DNA of 64,000 nucleotides, from positions 35,908,501-35,972,500 of the forward strand of contig NC_091245.1 in the NCBI RefSeq assembly GCF_042477335.2, written 5' to 3'. Under the pieces are notes generated by a model that saw only the letters and a program-made list of their open reading frames with translations, ran no database searches and had not been told where the DNA came from. Numbering within the stretch: position 1 is the first letter of the stretch; the number at the start of each line of letters is the position of its first letter. Shown here one piece after another: positions 33,051 through 45,100 of the stretch. A program made the translations under genes and the position numbers. The DNA is from Ovis canadensis (Eukaryota; Chordata; Mammalia; Artiodactyla; Bovidae).

Positions 33051-34250
33051 TACTTACATTCCAACTCTGTCAGTAACAAGGGGTGTAATATTGAGAAAGT
33101 AAATCAGGTCTTCTTTTCTTTTCTTTTTTCTGCTTTTCCTTCTTTAAATGAAAGCTTGTATTAGACTATCTAAATTCTACTTCCCAGATTCTAGATTTTA
33201 TATCCTTTGATTCTGAGGATTAAAGTCTTCAGGAGCCTTGCTGGAGGTCTAATCCTGTGCAAGCTCTTAGAGTTGAAAAGGGGTCCATTGATTGTGGTCT
33301 AATGTGACTTTGAGGCTGAGGACAGTCATCAGGCAGGAGAAGAAGAATTTAGTGGGTAGGCAAGAGATGATGTAGTGTCAGGGAAAGAGCAGATAAGGCA
33401 TCAAAGAACTGGGAGACCTCACTCATGTGTTGTATGGCTGCACATATTATTCCTCCATGACAGCTTCCAGCTTCTCACCAGTAATGTAAGAAAGAAATAG
33501 CTAGCAAGTTGAAGGGCTCTACTGCTCCTACCTTGTACGATTTTGGCCCTTTCTCGTCCTGTCGGGCATGCTCTGCTGAATTCACTGTTATGTGCAGTGG
33601 TTGTTCGCCTACTCACCATGTGGGTACTCTCCTCCCTCTGTCTTTCTGTGACTCTAGATTTTGAAGACAACTCATGTCATCTTCCCATTTAGATACTACT
33701 TTGTTAAGCACTCTTGTTTGCTAGATAGAAATCCCAAAATAATACAAGTAGTTTGGATTAGGGTTCTTTTTGCATCAGAATAACCATAATGAGTCTCCTG
33801 GGACTAACTGAAGGTTACAGAAAAGCTATCTAGTACTGAGAACCCAAAGGCAATGGAAAAATCCTTCCCAGGAAACAGAGAGGTTCAAGAAATAACAAGA
33901 TTAGAAGCCACCTGGAAACAGATGCATAATGATGAATAATTCATTAAATCTTAGTTTTATCCTGTCTTGCTCCAGAAAGGACAACAGATTAAATGAAGGC
34001 AGATTTAAATTCAGTATTTGAGTCAAGTTTGTAACTAAGAACTGTAACCTATCAAACAATGAAACTAACTTCCTTTCAAGGAAGGGAGCCTTCAGCTGGA
34101 GAGTGGGAAGTTTTAAAGCTGGAGAAGATTCTTGTTTCTGAAGAAAGAGAGAGAAAGAACTTAATAACCTTCAAATTTCTTTTCAGCTCTGACATGATTA
34201 TTCTATCCAGGAAGGTAACACTTAGTGAGAAATAATACTGTGGATTGGCC
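33051..34250. other. Unassigned sequence
   Basis: 1.2 kb with no recognised repeat. Minus-strand frames at 33419-33670 carry no known domain. Local CpG sites around 33540-33610 are ordinary in number. Confidence 0.4.
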
Positions 34251-34254
34251 AATA

Positions 34255-34400
34255 TATCAGGTACCAGACACTAAGCACTACCTGCTCACAATGACCCTGA
34301 AAAGAAGGCCTTAATAATCTCATCTTGCAGATAAGAAAATTGTGTCCCAGAAAGGGAAACTAGGTGTTTTTCACATGCTTGAAAGAGGAGCAGTGGGGTC
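34255..34400 (-). mobile_element. MIR SINE fragment, antisense
   Basis: Blocks ctgctcacaatgaccctg, ttgcagataagaaaattg and cagaaagggaaactag. Confidence 0.6.
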
Positions 34401-34830
34401 TGACTTTCTATCTGGTGAAGGAGCTTTAAGAAGTCAGAAATCACCTGGTTCTTGCTGCTTTGACGACACCAGCTTGGGTCCATGAGCTCCTCCATAGGGG
34501 AAACAATGAAAAGGCAGATTGTTGACTGCTTTGCACATAGAAGGGGAGAGGAGAAACAAATGACTCTACTCCTTGACCAAGAAGAGGAAGGAGGATGCCT
34601 GTGAGGAGAGCTTGTCTGGGAGTTCCTGCCACCTGGCGTTTCCACCTCCTAGAAGCCAGATAGACACCCCCATGGCAGCCTGTCAGTAGAGAAACTGGCA
34701 AGGAGAGAACTCACTCACAGGCTGTTGGGCACAAGAGCCTGCCCACAGGGTATTCTGTGAAAGGGAGGACCCTAGGAGCAGGGAGTAGTGGCCAATCCCT
34801 GTGGTCAGCAGGGAAAGGAAAGGAAGAGAG
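34401..34830. other. Unassigned sequence
   Basis: 430 bp with no recognised repeat. Two overlapping minus-strand frames here (34286-34645 and 34441-34701) share no known family. Confidence 0.4.
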
Positions 34831-34834
34831 GGCT

Positions 34835-35040
34835 GAAATGTATTGTATGTCTTAAGCACTGTGTTGTACTCAGTACTTCAAAAATATTTATTCTTTTAAT
34901 TCCTCTCAACAGTCCTATTAAGAAGGTATTATTTTCTTCATTTTTCTAAACAAAGACACTAAGGCTTTTAGTGAAATTGTGTTACATTATTCAGTGTGCA
35001 TTGGATATTAAGCCAATCTTGTCTGACTCTGAATTCCACA
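34835..35040 (-). mobile_element. MIR SINE, antisense
   Basis: Antisense MIR order: gtcttaagcactgtg, tttaattcctctcaacag, aaggtattattttcttc, aaagacactaaggc. Confidence 0.75.
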
Positions 35041-36272
35041 TTTTTCTATCTAATTATGGCTTTCTAACTTCTATTCACTGGTGTCCCTTCTTGCATTTTC
35101 ACCATAACTGCATAGCCCTATACTTTTATATGACATTTTTCTATAAATCAACTGCCTTCCTTCTTAAATTTTAGTTAGATCAATGCATTTTAAAAGGGAG
35201 ATGCATAATACCAACATAAATGGAAAGCAATTTCACTCACCCTAAATAGATGGTAATAACAAAAATGAATAAATGAAAACAAAACAGTGTTATTAAATTC
35301 CTGCTGTAAAGTCTTAGGTCTAGAAGGCTCTGCACCTAAGGCATACTTTCTTTGTAAAAATGAAGATTAGTGAAGTGTTAGATTCTAAAGGTGCAGAGCA
35401 ACAAAGTGATGCTTTCCTCATCAGTATCACTGAATGGATTGAAAGAGAATTGAAATTCTTGTCATGTGTTTCAAGGCTATTTAATGCCATTTCTCTGACC
35501 CACCACATACCATTTCCTGGGCCATCAGTATCCCATGTCTGTACTTTGGCAAGTTCATCATGATCATGGCAATCTTATAAGGTCCTGTCCTGAAATCAAG
35601 CAAGTGCTCACTTTGAATATCATTTCCCCAAATGAAACAACACAAGTTACTAGATAAGAAACAGAGAAGGATGCAGAAAATATCTAGATCCTCCCAAGCA
35701 GTTTTCCTACCTTGAGTTAGTCATCTAATATGTCATGAAGACCATGACAATTTTCTGCTAAGGAAAATGAAGAGATTTCTGGTTTCAGATATAAGTAATT
35801 CTCAATTTCTTATCTTGGAATTCAAGATCTTTAAAAATCTGTTAGGCCCCACCACTAGCATTGTACTCAGCCCAAAGTAAGTCAAAATGAAGCACTCATC
35901 ATATCTGTTATATGTCTTCAAAATGTCCTGCCACCATACTATTGCTAATCTGTTCTTCTCTCAGTTCTCATAGTGTATCTACATGGGTAATTGTAGGGGT
36001 GGGGGCAGGCAGAGAGAGACAGCCCTGGAAAGATAAGAGTAAGAGAAGGTCATTTTTAATTTGGTTGTTTGCTTTTTTGTTATTGTTGTTCAATTGTTGG
36101 ATAGAATCCTTAGTATTAATGAATTCATCCCAAGCTGTTCTGTTATTTCACCTAAATCTGATGAAAAAGAAAAAGTTGTGCTAAATGGGATCAGAAGTGC
36201 TCATTGGGAGGAAAAGAAAAAATAGCTGCCACTTTCAGGAACAGAAAATGGACACGGTTGAAGACCAATTAT
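35041..36272. other. Unassigned sequence
   Basis: About 1.2 kb without a named repeat. It has ordinary composition and no supported coding region. Confidence 0.4.
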
Positions 36273-36281
36273 CAGTGATTT

Positions 36282-36926
36282 AAAAAAAAATATGTATTTA
36301 TTTTTGGCTCTGCTGGGCTTTCATTGCTGCATGTGGGCATTTTTTAGTTGCAGCAAGTGGGGGCTACCCTCTAGTTGTGGTGCACTGGCTTCTCACTGTG
36401 GTGGCTTTTCTAGTTGCAGAGCATGGGCTCCAGGGGAACATGGGCTCAGTGGTTGCAGCTCATGGGCTCTAGAGTGTGGGCTCACTAGTTGTGGCGCACA
36501 GGCTTAGTTGCTCCGGGGCATCCCTGGAATCTTTCCAGACCAGGGATGAACTCACGTTCCCTGCATTGACAGGTGGATTCATATATATATACATATATAT
36601 ATATATGTATATATATATATATGTGTGTGTGTGTGTATATGTATATTTATTTGTTTTATTTTTGGCTTCATGGTCTTCGTTGTTGCACATGGGCTTTCTC
36701 TAGTTGTGGCAAGCAGGGGCTACTCTCCGGTTTTGCTGCATGAGTTTTGCATGACAGTCACGTCTCTTTTTGCAGAGGACAGGCTCTAGAGCAGAGGCGT
36801 TAGTAGTTGTACTGCACGGGCTTTGTTGCCCCATGGCATGTGGAATCTTTCCAGATGAGGTATCAAACCAGTGTTTTCCCTTGCATTGGAAGATGGATTC
36901 TTAACCACTGAACCACCTGGGAAGTC
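36282..36926 (-). mobile_element. CHR-type SINE pair with internal microsatellite
   Basis: Two CHR-family tRNA-derived SINE copies in the same minus orientation. Copy one (36282-36575) runs from the A-rich tail to gacaggtggattc and stops short of the head end. A (TA)n(TG)n array (36576-36645) follows. Copy two then runs from tttatttttggc to the ttaaccactgaaccacctggg head. A single 9-bp TSD, cagtgattt, lies at 36273-36281 and 36927-36935 around the whole. This fits either one SINE inserted into another's head or a dimeric insertion. Confidence 0.85.
36576..36645. repeat. (TA)n(TG)n microsatellite inside the CHR pair
   Basis: Imperfect TA array with ca and gt interruptions, then seven TG units. 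It begins exactly where the first CHR copy stops. Confidence 0.9.
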
Positions 36927-36935
36927 CAGTGATTT

Positions 36936-38284
36936 TGTGTGCAATAACCCAAACATCAAAGGAACATGTGGCTATGAAGAAAGTTTTAATATTCAGAACC
37001 TCAGGACTACTCCAGCTATAAGCTCCTGGAACGCTCATGGAAATTTTGAGGTTAACTAAAGAAATCATGTGACTGTCACATGATAAGTTTATAACTGTCT
37101 TATGAGGAGGACAAAATGATACATTTTGAAAAAGAAAAAAACACAGTTGAATATTACAGAGATTTCCAAATATACACCATTATATACTTTTTTCCTTTTC
37201 TGTTTGATTTATTTGAAAACATAATTGCAAAAGATTGTGAATATAAATAAACTTTGGAAGGATTTTTAAAAAGTAAGAGGAGAGTATGCAAAGGTTTGAA
37301 AGATGTCTGTTGGGGTTGGTGATAGAAAAGCTCTGAAAAAACTGCTGGAATTGTTTCAGTTCTGGGTAGGGGGTGTTGATTGAGGAGTAAGTGGGGGTTG
37401 AGTACCCAGAGACAGCAAGAACACCTTATCAACTGAGATAAAAGGTGAAAAATGAAGTGTTAGATAGAGAGGAACATAGAAAATCTCAGAGCATATTTTC
37501 AGGTTGAGATTTGGCTCCTTTTTGCAGGACACAAAAGATTTGAGAGGAAGAGGCTTAAGAGCTACACTGAGAGCCTATGGGGGAGAACAGAATCAAGAAG
37601 AAATGTGAAGGGCTTGGCCTTGTACCTGAGGAAGGACGCAGTAAAGTGATGACTTTCTATAAATGGAATGGAATTAGCAGAATGAATTTGTAGCACACAT
37701 TTACCACTGAATAGCTGGAGAGACAAGATCTCTCTGGATTTTTGCCATTCCATATATAATATTAGAAGAGTCAGCATGCTAATCATCACGTAGAGTCACA
37801 GAACTTTTAAGGTGGAAGGAGGTCCTGTTCTCTGCCTTATATTCAGATCCATGTCAGACCAAGGGTAGGTCTACTTGTTTAACTGGATTGGCAGATTAAT
37901 TTCTTCATGAAAGAGAAAATTCTACTTTCAGAAGTCCTTGAATATCAGGAGGTGATAGTTTGAATAGAAGTGGTATCAACCTCCCCACCAGATGGTTCTA
38001 GTTTTGCTCTTAAAAATCCCTCAGGACTTGAATCCCTCTTCAAATATGTGGACAGTAATGGACTCTTCCCCCTTAAACCAAGATAATAGGCTATTCAACC
38101 ATTTTTCATATGAAATGGTTTTAAAACCTTTCATTGCCTCAGGGATCATTTTTTTGTATATACAAATATCCGTTTAAAGTGTGATGTACTAAAACAAAAA
38201 TATCACCTGAGCAATGGTTTTACAGGGAAAAGTTTTGAAGAGTCCCTTCTAGGTACTCAGTTTCATTAAGTCCAGCCAAATTGC
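36936..38284. other. Unassigned sequence
   Basis: About 1.35 kb with no firmly named repeat. 37790-37900 has a gagtcacagaacttttaaggt run reminiscent of an old repeat, but I cannot place it. Confidence 0.4.
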
Positions 38285-39290
38285 TGATTGAGATTTATGG
38301 AGTACTTATTATATGCAGGAAATTTCTTAAGAGTTTTAATGCATCAACTTATTTAATCTTTTCAATAACCCTATGAGGTAGGAACTATTAATATTCCATT
38401 TTACAAACTGATGTTTGGAAGCCAAGGTGGGCTAAGTAATTTTCCCAAAGTACCACCCTTATGGCAGAAACTGAAGAGGAACTAAAAAGCCTCTTGATGA
38501 AAGTGAAAGAGGAGAGTGAAAAAGTTGGCTTAAAGCTCAACATTCAGAAAATGAAGATCATGGCATCTGGTTCCATCACTTCATGGGAAATAGATGGGGA
38601 AACAGTGGAAACAGTGTCAGACTTTATTTTGGGGGGCTCCAAAATCACTGCAGATGGTGATTGCAGCCATGAAGTTAAAAGACGCTTACTCCTTGGAAGG
38701 AAAGTTATGAGCAACCTAGATAGCATATTCAAAAGCAGAGACATTACTTTGCCGACTAAGGTCTGTCTAGTCAAGGCTATGGTTTTTCCAGTAGTCATGT
38801 ATGGATGTGAGAGTTGGACTGTGAAGAAGGCTGAGCGCTGAAGAATTGATGCTTTTGAACTGTGGTGTTGGAGAAGACTCTTGAGAGTCCCTTGGACTGC
38901 AAGGAGATCCAACCAGTCCATTCTGAAGGAGATCAACCCTGGGATTTCTTTGGAAGGAATGATGCTAAAGCTGAAACTCCAGTACTTTGGCCACCTCATG
39001 AGAAGAGTTGACTCATTGGAAAAGACTCTGATGCTGGTAGGGATTGGGGGCAGGAGGAAAAGGGACAACAGAGGATGAGATGGCTGGATGGCATCACCGA
39101 GTCGATGGATGTGAGTCTGAGTGAACTCCAGGAGATGGTGATGGACAGGGAGGCCTGGCATGCTGTGATTCATGGGGTCACAAAGAGTTGGACATGTCTG
39201 AGTGACTGAACTGAACTGAACTGAACTGAACTAAGCTAGCAGGTGGCTGAGTTGGGATTTGAATGCAGATTTGTTTGATTTTGTTATGTT
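38285..39290 (-). mobile_element. MIR SINE, antisense, split by BovB copy H
   Basis: Left part 38285-38451: tggagtacttattatatgc, aataaccctatgaggtagg, a ccattttacaaactgatg block and taagtaattttcccaaag. Right part 39233-39290: agctagcaggtggctgag and gttgggatttgaatgcag. The join falls inside the same MIR region, so BovB inserted into an existing MIR. Confidence 0.85.
38452..39232 (+). mobile_element. BovB LINE copy H, 3' end, little diverged
   Basis: 781 bp from just after the RT catalytic box to the (ctgaa)n tail. The sense frame 38461-38841 (EEELKSLLMKVKEESEKVGL to SWTVKKAER) is open for 126 codons and ends at a stop where the family normally reads on. By eye it is the least diverged BovB in the window. 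The 209-codon minus-strand frame 38544-39173 is an antisense shadow. Confidence 0.95.
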
Positions 39291-39339
39291 ATGACCTTCT
39301 TACATGGTGGTGTGTTTTTTATTCATTTCCTTTCCATCC

Positions 39340-39570
39340 TGTTCTTGTACAAGTAGGTTTCTTTAACCAAATGCTGAGCAAAGAATATGGCATACAGAAG
39401 CTCTTGTTAAATATGGGGTGAATCCTTGTGGTATAGATATTGCTAGTTCCCATTTTGCAGGTGGGAAAATTGAGGCTCAGGTAAACAATAAATATTTATT
39501 AAGAGCTCACAAAGCACCAGACACAGCACTGTAGCCAATAGTGGGACAAAAGTAAGCACAGAGTTATACA
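39340..39570. mobile_element. MIR and L2 fragments
   Basis: A MIR-like run (attgctagttcccattttgc, tgggaaaattgaggctcag) is followed by antisense L2 (caataaatatttattaagag, caccagacacagcactg). The boundary is approximate, as is the strand of the MIR part. Confidence 0.55.
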
Positions 39571-39639
39571 AAAAGAATATATATATTACACACACACAAA
39601 AAGAATCCTATATCTGGACTCAAAGATGAATTCTATTTC

Positions 39640-41400
39640 CATAACATCACAGCTTTTTATTTCAGCAAACTCCTGAGAATCAATCTAGAAGAACAGAGCT
39701 TGCCCACTCTGACAAAACAAAAAAAACAATCAACCAACAAACAGAAAAACTTGTTCAGAAAAGCAAAGATGTCCTTAGAGACAAAGAAAGGATTCTGGAG
39801 AGGAAAAACAATACTGTACGTGTCAAGGAATAGAGGGTCTCTCCCCATCTTCCCACAAATCTAAAACAGTTTTTATGAATACCCCCCACCAGCAAATATG
39901 GCATTTTTAAAAATTTCCCTTAAAAGTGTAAATCAGAGCAAAGACTATATTTCATGCCAAGAGGCTTGTATATCCATCAGGTATTTATGGTGCTGCTGTT
40001 AGCCAACTCTCCCATCTGGGATGTCTTTAGTCATCTTTCATCTGGTACACCTATTAGAGAAACTCCAGAGCCATCCATAACAAAAGGACTCATCTTTTAG
40101 AACTCCTTTGGCAGGGGGGAGAAATCCAAAGCTTTCCCATAAAGCCTGTATTCCGCATTGCGTTTAAAGTGGTTGTTTGATATGATAATGTCTTTGGGGG
40201 GAAACTTGGCCCTGCCTCCCAGGGATAATAGAGGATGATTATTTTATTCTGTTGTGCCCTCTAACGAGGAACTATTTATTAAAAAGCAGAAGGGTGTGTG
40301 TAATCTACAAATTATGAAGGGAAGAGATTGAAGATCCTCTCTGCATCCCCCCTCCCCAAAACTAAAAGCTTCAGCCAAAAAAAGTTTTTTATCCTTTCTA
40401 AACTGGGTAGTGAGTACCTGCAATAATATAAAACCAATTTAAAAAAACACAGAAGAGGAAAGATTTAATAGACTCTTCCATTAATATGATCAAATATTCC
40501 TGGAACCAAGTTGTTTCCTATATACTTTCCAGTTTGACTCTGTTCAAGCAGAGGTGAAATCTAAAATCTAAACATGAGCTATTTTTTGTTAATAATCATT
40601 TTGAAAGAGATGAATGCATCGCTGAGAAAAAACAACGGCTTTAATTGTCACTTTGAACACTGCAAAGCTATCTCATTAATCCCTCAGCAGAATGCCTCAT
40701 TATTAAAATAATATGTGGGGAGGTTGCAGTCCAAAAAAGCCAGGAAACAAATTCATTGGTAAAATGTTCCAGAATGTCTCAGAAAGAAATAAAACTACCA
40801 GAACTTTCATCCTATTCCAATCATAGACACCATGTTCATGAGGAATTGTAATTTGTCTTGACGTGACTGCTTAAATGGTTCCAAACACACAAACCCATGC
40901 TGGAGACCACGCTGACTGCTTCTATCCTTGGCCTGGATGCAGAGACACAGGCCTGCAAGTGTCTCCTATCCATTAGATGGTCAGATCAGAGAGGGGCTGG
41001 CTAAATGCATGGGGGTGAGGAAGCTGCAGGGTTTTACGCCTTATTAATTGGACATCGCTATTTAAACTCTCCAGGACTCCAAATGGCTTTGGCATATGGT
41101 CAGACCCATAAAATAAATGGACTCAAGAAGTGAAAAGGAATACTCTGAGTTAGGCCATTTCCTGTTCCTCCCTAGAATCCCAAACTGTATCAGGTACCAG
41201 AAATTCAAGCTCAAATCTCAGCTGAATACTCAGCCAGTCTCTAAATACTACTATAACAATAATCAAGGCCTTTGTTTTTCTCCTTGTTGATGTAACCTCT
41301 TCAAGAGGTGATGGCATAAATAAATAACCACCTTTATTTTTAATTGGCCAATAGGTATCAGTCGAAATAATTCGCTCAGCAAAATAAAAAGTCACTGGAG
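39640..41400. other. Repeat-poor single-copy block, candidate conserved non-coding
   Basis: About 1.76 kb in which I recognise no interspersed repeat, a long gap for this repeat-dense window. It contains A/T-rich runs with interspersed CpGs, including a gagaaaaaacaacggctttaa run (40624-40644 region), a cttattaattggacatcgc run (41040s) and a ccctctaacgaggaac run (40257-40272). No open frame beyond chance. The block could be a distal enhancer or just old unique sequence. Confidence 0.35.
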
Positions 41401-41434
41401 TTTTTTTTTTTGTTGTTGTTGTTGTTGTTTTTTG
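41401..41434. repeat. T tract and (TTG)n repeat
   Basis: Ten or more T's followed by six TTG/GTT units and another T run. It may be an eroded retroposon tail. Confidence 0.8.
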
Positions 41435-41628
41435 GTAGCTGGTATTTTGTCAAGCAGTAGTGCCTCTTCGGCGTTTCATATCAGTCTTTCTGAGTGAATT
41501 GTCCTGAAAAGGTTACCTCTGGCACTAAACCTAGGAAAGCTTCTACTTCTAGGAGAGAAGGTAGTGGGAAAGATCAGTACAGGTTTCTTTCTGTCTTTGC
41601 TTCCTTGAAAAGCAAGTTTTCTGAGACC

Positions 41629-41935
41629 TGCTGCTAAGTCACTTCAGTCGTGTCCGACTCTGTGTGACCCCATAGACAGCAGCCCACCAGGCGACCCCAC
41701 AGACGGCAGCCCACCAGGCTCCCCTGTCCCTGGGATTCTCCAGGCAAGAACACTAGAGTGGGTTGCCATTTCCTTCTCCAATGCATGAAAGTGAAAAGTG
41801 AAAGTGAAAAGTCAAAGTGAAGTCGTTCAGTCGTGTCCAACCCTCAGCGACCCCATGGACTACAGCCTACCAGGCTCCTCCGTCCATGGGACTTTCCAGG
41901 CAGGAGTACTGGAGCGGGGTGCCATTGCCCTCTCC
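41629..41935 (-). mobile_element. BOV-A2 SINE with 27-bp internal tandem duplication
   Basis: Full dimer in reverse complement with a perfect 12-bp TSD, ttttctgagacc, at 41617-41628 and 41936-41947. A 27-bp piece is repeated in tandem at 41666-41692 and 41693-41719 (both start gacccca and end cccaccaggc). The linker is also longer than usual (repeated gaaaagt units near 41788-41815). Confidence 0.95.
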
Positions 41936-42157
41936 TTTTCTGAGACCAGATGGCTTTATCTCTTGAAAATAAGCAGAGTCAGGCAACAAACTGGACACCT
42001 CTGTCATAAGGATCACTCCATCACCAGCCCTACTCATTCTTGTGAGGATTGTTTGCAGATTAGCCTTCCATAACACGGTCACTGAGTCATGGGCAAAGGG
42101 TAGTAGGCTTCCTTGAGGGTAGAGGGGTGAAGCCAGATTACAGGTTGATGGCATGAT

Positions 42158-45100
42158 ATAAAAAAAAAAATGTATTTGGCGGCACCAGGGCTTAGCCTAC
42201 AGGATCTAGTTCCCTGTTGTTCAGTCTCTCTGTCTTGTCCAACTCTTCACGACCCTGAGGTCTGCAGCACTCCAGGCTTCCCAGCACACCAGTCCTTCAC
42301 CATCTCCCAGAGCTTGCTCAAAGTAATGTCCATTGAGTTGATGATGCCATCCAACCATCTTGTCCTCTGTCATTTCCTTTTCCTCCTGCCTTCTATCTTT
42401 CCCAGCAATGAGTCGTTTCTCACATAAGGTGGCTGCACCATTGTAGCTTCAGCTTCAGCATCAGTCCTTGCAATGAATATTCAGGACTGATTTCCTTTAG
42501 GATTGTCTGGTTTGATCTTGCAGCCGAGGGACTCTCAAGAGTCTTCTCCAACACCACAGTTTAAAAGCATCAGTTGTTCAGCACTCAGCCTTCTTTATGG
42601 TCCAACTCTTACATCCATACATGACTACTGGAAAAACCATAGCTTTGACTAGATGGACCTTCGTAGACAAACTAATGTCTCTGCTTTTTAATACACTGTA
42701 TAGGTTTGTCATAGTTTCCACCACCATCCCCCGCCCGCCCCGACCATAGAGCAAGCGTTTTTTAATTTCATGGCTGCAGTCACCATCTGCAATGATTTTG
42801 GAGCCCCAAAAATAAAGCCTGTCACTGTTTCCATTGTTTCCCCATCTATTTGCCATGAAGTGATGTGATCAGATGCCATGATCTTTACTTTTTGAATGCT
42901 GAGTTTTAAGCCACTTTTCCATTCTCCTCTTTCAGTTTCATCAAGAGGCTCTTTAGTTCTTCTTCACTTTCTGCCATAAGGGTGGTGTCTGCATATCTGA
43001 GGTTATTGATATTTCTCCCAGAAATCTTGATTCCAGCTTGTGCTTCATCCAGCCTGGCATTTCGCATGATGTCCTCTGCATATAAGTTAAATAAGCAGGG
43101 TGACAATATACAGCCTTGATGTACTCCTTCCCCAATTTGGAACCAGTCCATTGTTCCATGTCTTGTTCTAACTGTTGCTTCTTGACCTGAACACAGGTTT
43201 TGCAGGAAGCAGGTAAGATGGTCTGGTATTCCCATCTCTTTCAGAATTTTCCACAGTTTGTTGTGATCCACACAGTCAAAGGCTTTAGTGTAGTCAATGA
43301 AGCAGAAGTAGATGTTTTTCTAGAATTCTCTTGCTTTGCCTATGATCCAGCAGATGTTGGCAATTTGATCTCTGGTCCCTCTGTCTTTTCTAAATCCAGC
43401 TTGTACATCTGGAAGTTCTCAGTTCACATATTGTTTAAGCCTAGCTTAGAGGATTTTGAGTATTACCTTGCTAGTATGTGAAATGAATGCCTACTATTAT
43501 GTGGTAGTTTCAACATTCTTTGGCATTGCCTTTCTTTGGGATTGGAATAAAAATGACTTTTTCTAATCCTGTGGCCACGGCTGAGTTCTCCAAATTTGCT
43601 GGCCTATTGAGTGCAGCACTTTCACAACATCATCTTTTAGGATTTGAAATAGCTCAGCTGGAATTCCATCACCTCCACTGTGTTCCTAGTGATGCTTCCT
43701 AAGGCCCACTTGACTTTGCACCCCAAGATGTCTGACTCTGTGAGTGATCACAGCATTGTGGTTATCCAGGTCATTAAAATCTTTTTTTTTTGTTTAGTTC
43801 TTCTGTATATTCTTGCCAACTCTTCTTAATATCCTCTGATTCTCTTAGGTCCATTCCATTTCTGTCCTTTATTGTGTCCATCTTTGCATGAAATGTTCTC
43901 TTGGTATCTCTAGTTTTGTTGGAGAGATCTCTAATCTTTCTCATTCTATTGTTTTCCTCTATTTCTTTGCATTGATCTCACAGGAAAACTCTCTTATCTC
44001 CCCTTGCTGTTCTTTGGAACTCTGTATTCAGATGGGTATATCTTTCCTTTTCTCCTTTGCCTTTAGCTTCTCTTCCTTTCTCAGCTGTGTAAGGCCTCCT
44101 CAGACAACCATTTTACCTTTTGCATTTCTTTTTCTTAGGGATATTTTTGATCACTGCTTCCTGTACAATGTCATGAACCTGTCCGTAGTTCTTCAGGCAC
44201 TTGTCTATCAGATATAATCCTTTGAAACTATCTGTCACTTCCACTGTGTAATCATAAGAGATTTGATTCAGGTCATACCCAAATGGCCTAGTGGTTCCTA
44301 CTTTCTTCAATTTAAGTCTGAATTTTGCAATAATGAGTTCATGATCTTAGCCATAGTCAGCTCCTGGTCTTGTTTTTGCTGACTGTATAGAACTTCTCCA
44401 TCTTCAGCTACAAAGAATATAATCAATCTGATATTGGTGTTGACCATCTGGTGATGTCCACTCGTGCAGTCATCTCTTGGGTTGCTGGGAGAGGGTGTTT
44501 GCTATAACTAGTGTATTCTCTTGGCAAAACTCTGTTAGCTTTGCCCTGCTTCAGTTTGTACTCCAAGGCCAAATTTGCCTGTTAACCCAGGTATCCCTTG
44601 ACTTCCTACTTTTGCATTCTAATCCCCTATGATGAAAAGGACATCTTTTTTTTTTTTTTTTTTTAGTGTTAGTTCTATAATATCTTGTAGGTCATAGAAT
44701 TGCTCAACTTCAGCTTTTTTTTGCATTAGTGGTTGGGGCATAGACTTAGATCACTGTGATTTTGAATGGTTTGCCTTGGAAATGAACTGAGATCATTCTG
44801 TCATTTTTGAGAGTGTATCCAAGTCTGCATTTTGGACTCTTTTGTTGACTACGAAGGCTAGTCAGTTTCTTCTAATGGAAGTAGATACAGTAGTAGATAT
44901 GATGGTCACAATATTAGATAAAATGGTCAATAGTAGATGTAGTAGATATAACTGTCCTCTGAATTAAATTCATCCATTTCTGTCCATTTTACTTCACTGA
45001 TTGCTAAAATGTCAATATTCACTCTTGCCATCTCCTGTTTGACCAGTTCCTGTTTGACTTCCAATTTACCTTGATTCACGGACCTAACATTCCAGGATCC

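Noticed and set aside
34286-34701. Two overlapping minus-strand frames as exons
   Set aside because: No splice or domain support, and frame lengths are within chance.
38544-39173. Longest open frame of the window as a gene
   Set aside because: It is antisense to a BovB 3' end and recurs opposite other BovB copies.
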